NCBI GenBank assembly: GCA_010672965.1
Contig: JAAHFN010000070.1
Coordinates: forward strand, 1 to 35,129
Length of the DNA: 35,129 nt
From: Oscillatoria sp. SIO1A7
GTDB lineage: Bacteria; Cyanobacteriota; Cyanobacteriia; Cyanobacteriales; Laspinemataceae
Direction: 5' to 3'
Part shown: positions 27,378-33,514 of the stretch, one piece after another
Layout of the letters: every line of letters begins with the position of its first letter
How positions within the stretch are numbered: the first letter of the stretch is position 1
Notes under the pieces: generated by a model
The model's database searches: none
Told to the model about the DNA's origin: nothing
Seen by the model: the letters and a program-made list of their open reading frames with translations, nothing else
Position numbers and translations under genes: made by a program

Positions 27378-28074
27378 AGAAAAAATATCTGGGGCTACCA
27401 CCAGACTAGAGATTGCCCCTATAAATGATTGTCGATACGTTTGGCCGGAAAATTTTGAAATTGAGTTAGCCGCAGACGCGGCGGCTGGCGATACGAATTT
27501 ATTGCTAGTAGCAACAACTAACACTAGAGCTTTAAAAAGTCCCTTTTGGATCGAATTTGAAGACGCGGACGGCGTCCCATATGCTGTACGAGTCAATAGC
27601 GACTTGGCTCCAGGAGCGACCTCCGTAAATGTAGATCCCTTGCCAGCCGCTTATGCGGCACCTAACGTTATTTCTACAGGTTCGCGAGCTAAATGGCCTT
27701 TATTGGTGCCTGGGATCGAAACCATAAACGTCCCAAAGCAAATAGAAACGGTAGAAACGTCGGATATGGACGATGAAGGCTACAAATCAAACGAGGTGAC
27801 CAAGCAAGGTGCTGAAATTTCGGCAGACGGATTCTCTGTTTTCTATTCTGCAGGCAGACACCAATTGATGGAAGCTCGGCAAACAGGGAACAAACTAGCC
27901 GTGATAGTAACGTACCCTTTGCCAAAATGCAATACAGGCTTCACAATAGGCGATAGATTTAGATGCTTTGCTATTGTCTCCGACTCTAGCAAAGAGTCCA
28001 GTCATTCTGAGTATGTAAAAGAAAATTATACTTTTCTTTCAAGCGGAAAAATAGAAGAAATGTTACCAAAATAA
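27364..28074 (+). CDS. Probable tail tube (major tail) protein, 236 aa
   Basis: Beta-rich protein with a Cys-containing core. Residues 30-100 form an N-terminal beta domain (AAAGDTNLLLV, APGATSVNVDPLP) like immunoglobulin-type add-ons of tail proteins. The C-terminal 130 residues (VPKQIETVETSDMDDEGYKS, GFSVFYSAGRHQLMEARQTG) have the pattern of siphophage tail tube subunits, with a last strand ending SSGKIEEMLPK. It sits just before the tail chaperone genes, where the tube protein is expected. It overlaps the portal gene by 14 bases. Tube role is inferred from fold-like pattern and position. Confidence 0.65.
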   Translation: MSIVREKISGATTRLEIAPINDCRYVWPENFEIELAADAAAGDTNLLLVATTNTRALKSPFWIEFEDADGVPYAVRVNSDLAPGATSVNVDPLPAAYAAPNVISTGSRAKWPLLVPGIETINVPKQIETVETSDMDDEGYKSNEVTKQGAEISADGFSVFYSAGRHQLMEARQTGNKLAVIVTYPLPKCNTGFTIGDRFRCFAIVSDSSKESSHSEYVKENYTFLSSGKIEEMLPK

Positions 28075-28078
28075 TGCT

Positions 28079-28807
28079 ATGCTACTACCTTTTTTGACCG
28101 GACCTGCAGAAAAATATCAGAGGATAGAAGTCGAAGGCTTAAATAAAGAAAAGTTTGAAATTCAAATTGCTCTTTTGTTTGGTGGCGGGCTGACTGTCGA
28201 AGAAAGCCTTGCTTCTGAAAATCGAGATAATTCGACCCAAATGGAGTTTTTTGGGTTGCGTCAAAAAATAATAGCCAGACACAAAATATCCGAAGAAAGT
28301 GGAGAACGCGATCTGACAGATGAAGAAATAACAAAAATATTAAGCATAGGAGAAGAGCTGAGCAACGCAAATTTAAAAGAAATAAGAACGAATCACCTTG
28401 TTGAAATTGTAGATATTTACAATAAACTAGGAAAAGAAGAACGAGAAAAATCAATTGATAAAGTGACGGCGATCGTGCCGCGCTTAATACCAGCGCTAAA
28501 AAAAGAAAAGAAAAAGGTTGAAAAAAGCTATGATTCTGACTCTGATTTGCTTGGCTCTACAGAAGGTCTCAAATTAAAGGCATTAAAAGATCAAATAAAC
28601 GAGCTAGAAAACTGGTCTAGAGAAAAAACTTTAAAAATTCCTAGTTTGTTTTTTGAAGCTTTACTTCAATTTTATGAAGATCAAAATAAGTTAAAGAACG
28701 CGAACGAAGCAGATATTGCAGGCGAATCAGAAGCAGAAGAAAAAAAGAATTTAGCATCCAATGGCTTTTCAAAAACGACCGAGCCAGTTACCGAAAAGGC
28801 TGGGTAG
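28079..28807 (+). CDS. Tail assembly chaperone, gpG-type, 242 aa
   Basis: Helical, highly charged protein placed between the tail tube and later tail genes, the usual spot for the chaperone that loads onto the tape measure. It begins at ATG 28079 (a nearer ATG at 28074 gives only seven codons). The 3' part carries A-AAA-AAG (28741-28747) read as GAA-AAA-AAG in this frame, at which -1 slippage would join it to the downstream frame. The C-terminal 20 residues after that point (NLASNGFSKTTEPVTEKAG) belong only to the short product. The family was not identified by sequence; the call rests on position and the frameshift. Confidence 0.65.
   Translation: MLLPFLTGPAEKYQRIEVEGLNKEKFEIQIALLFGGGLTVEESLASENRDNSTQMEFFGLRQKIIARHKISEESGERDLTDEEITKILSIGEELSNANLKEIRTNHLVEIVDIYNKLGKEEREKSIDKVTAIVPRLIPALKKEKKKVEKSYDSDSDLLGSTEGLKLKALKDQINELENWSREKTLKIPSLFFEALLQFYEDQNKLKNANEADIAGESEAEEKKNLASNGFSKTTEPVTEKAG
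28741..28747 (+). promoter_or_regulatory. Programmed -1 frameshift site (A AAA AAG)
   Basis: The heptamer fits X-XXY-YYZ in the zero frame of the chaperone gene (28079), and a -1 slip enters precisely the open frame that continues to 29394. That second frame is open from 28690 and has no ATG near its beginning. This is the arrangement of lambda G/GT tail chaperones. No strong stem-loop is seen within 40 bases downstream; a weak AGCC/GGCT pairing lies at about 28783-28801. Confidence 0.8.
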
Positions 28808-29394
28808 AAGCCTATTGGAAAATACAATACTTTTGGCCAAACGATACTAGATTTTCTTGGGATAATTTCTCTAAGCAGCCTTGCTGGTTGATTCGGCAAG
28901 CTCTTTACCAAGGCGAAAAGCTGTTTAGAGAAAAATTATATTTTTTAGAGCAGCCAACAGCAAATTTGATTGCTATATATGCTAGCAGTCAAAGTACAAA
29001 GCATAGTTTTACTAGAAACGACTTTTCAATATTTAAAGCGGAAGAAGAAGATTTAGGTGAAATTTTTAAAAGTGTTTTGTCTTCTTTACTAAAAGATCGC
29101 TTGCTCCCTGTTTGGGCAGCGCCGTTAATTCCAAGCTCGGAGTTTGATAAAATAGAAACAATTAAAAAAGCACCGCCTAAGTTAAGAGCTTTTATAAATA
29201 AAAACGCAATAATAATTTTCCCAAAATTAAAAGCAAAAGAAATTTGGTTGGGTCTTTTGCTTGTCAGGGACACGGAGCTTTTGAAAGCAACTACTAAGCT
29301 TAGCAATATAGACAATAGAAAACACAAAATAGAAGTTGCAATTCCGCCCATTCAATTTGGAGCCTCAATTTCCTTGCCATTAATAAGCGATTAA
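28747..29394 (+). CDS. gpT-like extension made by -1 frameshift (fusion of 438 aa with 28079)
   Basis: Read from the slip point, this frame gives 215 residues to a stop at 29394 and continues the 223 residues of the chaperone. The first part, GWVEAYWKIQYFWPNDTRFS, lies upstream of the earliest plausible start (TTG 28888), so a separate gene starting there would lose a conserved-looking helical region. The C-terminus (IPPIQFGASISLPLISD) is beta-rich. In lambda, the T portion binds tail tube subunits while the G portion binds the tape measure. Stop is two bases from the convergent minus-strand gene. Confidence 0.75.
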   Translation, partial: EFSIQWLFKNDRASYRKGWVEAYWKIQYFWPNDTRFSWDNFSKQPCWLIRQALYQGEKLFREKLYFLEQPTANLIAIYASSQSTKHSFTRNDFSIFKAEEEDLGEIFKSVLSSLLKDRLLPVWAAPLIPSSEFDKIETIKKAPPKLRAFINKNAIIIFPKLKAKEIWLGLLLVRDTELLKATTKLSNIDNRKHKIEVAIPPIQFGASISLPLISD

Positions 29395-29396
29395 AT

Positions 29397-30020
29397 TTAA
29401 TGTAAACGCCTAAGCTTAGACTCCATAAATTTAACTTTAAACCCTTTAATAACAAAAACTGATGGATTTTGATAATTTAAATCGCTGGTTTTGTCGCAAG
29501 GTCTATTGCCTTTGCGATTCGTGCCGTTATTGTCAATGACAGATACTTCTTCTATTGCTCCGGTTCTAGCAGTGCAAAAAGTTTTATTTTTATAGTCTTC
29601 TGTTTCAAATCTAACTGCATCGTGGCAAGTAAGTAGTTTAAATTCGCCAGTTTTTGTTAATTCTAATCTTTGAAAATTCAACAAATCCTCCATTAGCAAA
29701 AACAGAGGAAAGCGCTTGTCTATAATGGTTATTTCAAACCCAATTCTAACAGGAGAAGCTTCGCGATAAACGCTTTTTGAGGTTGAAGGCAAATAAGAAA
29801 ATGTGTCTTTAAATTTAGCCGTGCGATCGCTAGAATGTTCTTCTATTCGAGAATAGTTACGTCCATCTATATAAAACTTGATATTGCCATTGGCGTCAAA
29901 TATAGGACGATTGACTGGCACATAACCTCTTTCCGTGCTAAAACCTTGATAAAGATCGCTGTAAGTGCCAGGACTGCGATCGTTGCCCTCTTGGCCTAAA
30001 TCTGCAACGTAACTTGCCAT
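29397..30020 (-). CDS. Hypothetical antisense-oriented gene within the virion operon, about 207 aa
   Basis: Minus-strand gene in a plus-strand operon. The frame is open to 30164, but that longer form would overlap the 135-aa plus gene; the ATG at 30020 avoids this and is preferred. The sequence is mixed alpha/beta (VRIGFEITIIDKRFPLFLLM, LLTCHDAVRFETED) with several Cys and Asp-Asn clusters, no signal peptide and no membrane segment. It converges two bases from the chaperone extension. Not recognised. It may be a late-inserted accessory gene. Confidence 0.55.
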   Translation of the reverse strand: MASYVADLGQEGNDRSPGTYSDLYQGFSTERGYVPVNRPIFDANGNIKFYIDGRNYSRIEEHSSDRTAKFKDTFSYLPSTSKSVYREASPVRIGFEITIIDKRFPLFLLMEDLLNFQRLELTKTGEFKLLTCHDAVRFETEDYKNKTFCTARTGAIEEVSVIDNNGTNRKGNRPCDKTSDLNYQNPSVFVIKGFKVKFMESKLRRLH

Positions 30021-30045
30021 TAAATCTGCAGGACAATCAAAAATA

Positions 30046-30453
30046 ATGGAACCGGGAAGATTGGCCACAAGTTTTAGCTCTCCTTTTGTAGAAGCTGGGC
30101 TGCCTATTTCTGAATTGTATCTTGATGTTTTGCAAGATAAACTGACAACAGACAAGCACGGCAATCAAATCCCCGGTCAAAAACAAATTAAATTTTTGAT
30201 ATATTTGAAAATAATAGGGCGTGCTACAGAAGCTGAATCAGTTGGCGCTAATTTTAAATCTATAAGAGTTTCGGGCTATTTAGTTTTGCCAGCCTTTTTC
30301 CCTAAAGAAGTCGTGCTTCCAGTTACGGGAGAGGCAACTTTAGGCGAACGTAAAGGCTCGTTAAAAATAGAAGGAGATCTTCCCGAGCTTAGGATAAATG
30401 CTGCTAGAGAAGTCTTAGGCGATCGCGTTGTTGGTTTTTTTTATTATACTTAA
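30046..30453 (+). CDS. Hypothetical tail/neck protein, 135 aa
   Basis: ATG at 30046, 25 bases from the opposite start at 30020. Beta-rich with a polar middle (SIRVSGYLVLPAFFPKEVVL) and an acidic end (GSLKIEGDLPELRINA). It begins the second segment of the plus-strand operon. Context suggests a head-tail connector or neck component; the family is not recognised. Confidence 0.55.
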   Translation: MEPGRLATSFSSPFVEAGLPISELYLDVLQDKLTTDKHGNQIPGQKQIKFLIYLKIIGRATEAESVGANFKSIRVSGYLVLPAFFPKEVVLPVTGEATLGERKGSLKIEGDLPELRINAAREVLGDRVVGFFYYT

Positions 30454-30455
30454 TT

Positions 30456-30983
30456 ATGAATGTACTTGTTTACCAAGCAAAAAAAATACCTGGCATATAC
30501 GGATGGGAAGCTCGTATTTTGTCGTCAAATAGCACTTTTTTAGAAGCTAACCGTTCTTATTGCAATCCTAGTCTAGTTAGAGGGGACATTCAATCCAAGG
30601 AAAAAGCGGCAGCAAATAGCCCAAACGCTGACGCTAGCAACGCTCTAGAGATGCGAAACAAATTTTGGATTTACTTGGCTGGCAAAGCACAAAAAAAAGA
30701 AATAGAATCTGTTTTTGCTTTAGATACAACAGATCTTAATTTAATTTGCGAGTGCTTGATAGATTACTCTAACAGAACTGCACCAGTACCTTTTTTGGAT
30801 TTGCGAAGCTACTACTATGGCAAATTTAATAAATTATTAGAAAGCTTGAATTTAGAAAAATTAGAGCCTATTTTTTTGAGCGAAACAATTTTTGCTCCAA
30901 TTAAAGTCGAGTCAAATGGGACTAAAAATAAAAAAAGGAATGCTGGAGAAAGCAGTTCTAAATCCGGCGAGAAAATCGTTTAA
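30456..30983 (+). CDS. Hypothetical tail/neck protein, 175 aa
   Basis: ATG at 30456, two bases after the preceding stop. Mixed alpha/beta protein with a Lys/Asn/Ser-rich C-terminus (GTKNKKRNAGESSSKSGE) that overlaps the next gene by 68 bases. Helical part around SVFALDTTDLNLICECLIDY. Possible head-completion adaptor from its place before a gp10-like gene, not proven by sequence. Confidence 0.5.
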   Translation: MNVLVYQAKKIPGIYGWEARILSSNSTFLEANRSYCNPSLVRGDIQSKEKAAANSPNADASNALEMRNKFWIYLAGKAQKKEIESVFALDTTDLNLICECLIDYSNRTAPVPFLDLRSYYYGKFNKLLESLNLEKLEPIFLSETIFAPIKVESNGTKNKKRNAGESSSKSGEKIV

Positions 30984-31308
30984 AAATGTCGTCTATCGTC
31001 TTTACGAAGAGAATAAAGCGGTCATAGAAGATCCTTATGAATTTGCCGACATAGGATTGACAAATCACGACATAGTTTGGACTGGAAGATTGCGAGATTC
31101 CCAGACAATGACAATCCGACACGATTCAGATAGTAGCCTGGCAAGCATAAAATGGGATCCGGTTTCTCCCGAAACGGGCGAGCGTTATGCCATGAAAGTA
31201 TTTGTAGGTTTCTTTGGATGGAGCGGACGATATTATCCCGGGCGCGATTGGCCGGATAGAGCCGTTCGACGCTCCGACCCAGAAAATGTATTTGAAAGTT
31301 ATTTTTAA
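30916..31308 (+). CDS. HK97 gp10-like head-tail/tail completion protein, 130 aa
   Basis: Recognisable features of the gp10-like group are TGRLRDSQTM in the middle and a C-terminal YAMKVFVGFFGWSG followed by YYPGRDWPDRAV. Gp10-like proteins complete the head-tail junction or tail end in siphophages. The start is taken at ATG 30916, which overlaps the previous gene; the open frame reaches 30892. It is immediately followed by the next gene's ATG. Confidence 0.7.
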   Translation: MGLKIKKGMLEKAVLNPARKSFKNVVYRLYEENKAVIEDPYEFADIGLTNHDIVWTGRLRDSQTMTIRHDSDSSLASIKWDPVSPETGERYAMKVFVGFFGWSGRYYPGRDWPDRAVRRSDPENVFESYF

Positions 31309-31725
31309 ATGATAGGCGGGGCTGGTGCGGAAGAAGTCAAAAATTTGCTCTTGTCAAACAAGGCGCTGTCTGAATTAGTTGGGACTTACCAGTTTGCTTC
31401 AATGGAAACTAAAATTCCAGCAATTTGCGTAATTCCTTCTGCTGGATACAATTATCCGCCGTCAGGTACGGAGGTGTCCGGGCTAGAAATTGCTATTGTG
31501 CCAAATCCTATATACGAACGAGTATTAAACGGATACTCAATTGACTATCGCTGCGATCTGCATCTTAAACAGCACGATCCTAGCGATAATTGTCTGCAAG
31601 CTATTGATGCAATTGTTAGGATCAAATCTTTGAACGCTCAAAAAATTTTTCGCAACTATTCAGTGCCAGAAGTAACAAAAATAGAAATATTGGTATGTGG
31701 CTACTTTTTAGAATTTAGCCGTTAA
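31309..31725 (+). CDS. Probable tail terminator/completion protein, 138 aa
   Basis: Its ATG directly follows the stop of the gp10-like gene. Alpha/beta protein (EEVKNLLLSNKALSELVGTY, RCDLHLKQHDPSDN, then KIEILVCGYFLEF), with the length and pattern of siphophage tail terminator proteins that cap the tube and often follow the gp10-like gene. Assigned by position and general pattern only. The plus-strand operon ends here. Confidence 0.5.
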   Translation: MIGGAGAEEVKNLLLSNKALSELVGTYQFASMETKIPAICVIPSAGYNYPPSGTEVSGLEIAIVPNPIYERVLNGYSIDYRCDLHLKQHDPSDNCLQAIDAIVRIKSLNAQKIFRNYSVPEVTKIEILVCGYFLEFSR

Positions 31726-31816
31726 TTTTGCTTTGCTTGTCTGCAAATAATTAAAAAATAGCGAGTATAGCAATTGCTTTAGCAAAAACAGCTTTTTTTC
31801 AAATAATTGCTAAAAA

Positions 31817-31853
31817 CCCTTCATTTCGTCTAGCAAAAGAACAAAATGAAGGG
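31817..31853 (-). terminator. Rho-independent terminator of the minus-strand cassette
   Basis: A perfect 10-bp stem CCCTTCATTT (31817-31826) / AAATGAAGGG (31844-31853) has a 17-base loop and is followed on the minus strand by TTTTTAGC. It lies 30 bases beyond the stop of the minus-strand gene at 31883. On the plus strand, an AT-rich stretch (31760-31816) with a run of seven T after weak self-pairing may serve the upstream operon. Confidence 0.8.
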
Positions 31854-31882
31854 CTTATTAATTTGGGCGTTTTTTGGAAAAA

Positions 31883-32869
31883 TTAAGAGCTGGGCTCGGG
31901 TTCGTCAGCTATGGGCTTATAAGAAATGCGGTGGACGCGCATCTCTGAGGTTCCGTACTCGGTCTCTTTATCAAAAGCTAGTAACGAAAATTCTCCCGAC
32001 TCCCCTACGTCGAAAGTGGAAACGATCGGGCTCGAAATCACCGTCTGGCTTGTTTCGTATTTGTAAGTTGCATCGGGATCGCGATCGCCGAGCAAAGTCA
32101 AGTTTCCATCAATAGTTAAGTACAGCCCATCTTGTTCGGACCGCTCATTAAGAGAAACTAGCTGCCAAAAAACTTCGACTGTAGAGTTAGGTGGGACGGT
32201 AAAAGTTGCAGCAGAGCCTTCGGTTGCACCAGCGTTTTTCATCTGCTCCCCAGTCTCAAAATATTCTTCCAAAACTTCGACAGGGATATCTCCAGTCCCG
32301 GTGTCGATCGATAGATAAGGACGCTTTTCGTCGGGAAGAGATACAGCACCTTTCGTGTCGGAAGTATTTAAAGGAAGCAAAGTAAATGGATTTGGAATGT
32401 CTCCGATCTTCTCTATGTTGTACTCTATCTCAGACCAACCGTCCTTGTCTTGCGTGTCTGCCAGTATTATTGCAAACTCGCCGTAAATAGCTTCGATTTC
32501 TGCTGTTTTTTCTTCCGTATAAGGATAAAATTGTCGTTGCAGATCTTTTCCTTCGATTGTTTCAAAAGCTCTTGTCAAAGTGCCGTTCCAAAGTAAAGCG
32601 ATATCGGGGCTTCCTCCCTTCGTTCGCATTCGGTAGTTGACTGCATAAATTCCCGGCTCTTTTTTGTAATAAGCAAGACTTCCTTCTGTTACGCTTTCGG
32701 GAACTTGGTCATCTGCAAAAGCTAAAGGCAAAGCTTTTCTTAAAGCTCTTTTAACGCGATCGCCGCCACCAGATGAGAGCTGAGTGCCGTACAAAGTCTT
32801 TGCATTGCCTACAAACTTGTCGGGCGTAATTGCATTTTCAGGAGCAAAATCTAAATTTTGAACGTTCAT
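31883..32869 (-). CDS. Hypothetical protein of a stand-alone cassette, 328 aa
   Basis: The ATG at 32869 is chosen over a TTG at 32881; the promoter lies just upstream. The protein is acidic, without signal peptide or membrane helix. The C-terminal 110 residues look like a beta-sandwich (TFTVPPNSTVEVFWQLVSL, LTIDGNLTLLGDRDP, then EFSLLAFDKE), and the middle is alpha/beta (YGEFAIILADTQDKDGW). It is visibly richer in G+C than its neighbours. With its own promoter and terminator it behaves like a moron. Possible decoration, structural or lysogenic-conversion function; nothing can be named. Confidence 0.65.
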   Translation of the reverse strand: MNVQNLDFAPENAITPDKFVGNAKTLYGTQLSSGGGDRVKRALRKALPLAFADDQVPESVTEGSLAYYKKEPGIYAVNYRMRTKGGSPDIALLWNGTLTRAFETIEGKDLQRQFYPYTEEKTAEIEAIYGEFAIILADTQDKDGWSEIEYNIEKIGDIPNPFTLLPLNTSDTKGAVSLPDEKRPYLSIDTGTGDIPVEVLEEYFETGEQMKNAGATEGSAATFTVPPNSTVEVFWQLVSLNERSEQDGLYLTIDGNLTLLGDRDPDATYKYETSQTVISSPIVSTFDVGESGEFSLLAFDKETEYGTSEMRVHRISYKPIADEPEPSS

Positions 32870-32905
32870 TTTTTTAAGCAAAGCTCAAATTGAGAGGTTG
32901 TTACT

Positions 32906-32934
32906 ATGATAACAAAAAATAGACCTAGTGTCAA
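32906..32934 (-). promoter_or_regulatory. Strong sigma-70-type promoter of the cassette
   Basis: On the minus strand, TTGACA (32934-32929), a 17-bp spacer and TATCAT (32911-32906) match consensus closely. A palindrome CTCAAATTGAG (32884-32894) lies just after the expected transcription start and could be an operator. Confidence 0.85.
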
Positions 32935-33286
32935 TCAGTTTGTTGGCATTAAAGATTAATAAAGCTACAATTTGGTCAATATGCTTGAAATACTTAAATG
33001 AAAGTTTTGTGGCGGGTGCTTTTGCATCTTGCCAAGCGCCAGTTTCTCGCTTTAATTACGGCGCTAGTATCGGGTAGCAGACTCGCTTTGCTCGACCCGC
33101 ACAACCGGCGCACACTTTTTGCTATAATAAAAGTAGATTTTATCAAAACTTACTCAAATCGTCTCATGTAACCTAAATGTAGCGGCGAACGACCATTCCG
33201 CTTTTACCAGATGTAGCGGTAATGCGTAAATCTTGTTTATAAGTCAATCTCTCTGGTCGTTGGCATTTTATTGCTGGCTAATTTAC
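32935..33286. other. Gene-free region with GC-rich island
   Basis: No gene seen. Bases about 33010-33115 are much richer in G+C than the flanks and include a hairpin-like CGGGTAGCAGACTC...GCTCGACCCG. A TATAAT stands at 33123 without a good -35. AACGACCA (33188-33195) and TGGTCGTT (33254-33261) form an inverted pair, and ATGTAGCGG occurs twice (about 33177 and 33213). It may be a host-derived intergenic repeat or an untranslated RNA. Confidence 0.4.
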
Positions 33287-33314
33287 TTGTCAAAATTAAT
33301 ATTTATGGTATATT
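33287..33314 (+). promoter_or_regulatory. Promoter of the tape-measure gene
   Basis: TTGTCA (33287-33292), 16-bp spacer, TATATT (33309-33314). The gene starts 200 bases further down, so the leader is long and includes a HIP1 octamer and a short T-run (about 33400-33412). Confidence 0.6.
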
Positions 33315-33514
33315 AAAATTTTTAAAGCACTCACAGTTTATGAGTAGTTGTTATTAAACAAAAGCGATCGCGCTAATAAAAGAAAGATTATGACATCATT
33401 TTTAGTTTTTTTGGGTGAGATTATTACAAAACTTATCTGACAATAAATAAAGCCATAAAAAAAGCCGAAGGCAAGAATAGAAATATTTGATAATACAACT
33501 CGGACAAGCAGCGA

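Noticed and set aside
28888-29394. Independent gene starting at TTG 28888
   Set aside because: The frame continues well upstream with protein-like sequence and a frameshift site in the right register, so an extension of the chaperone is the better model.
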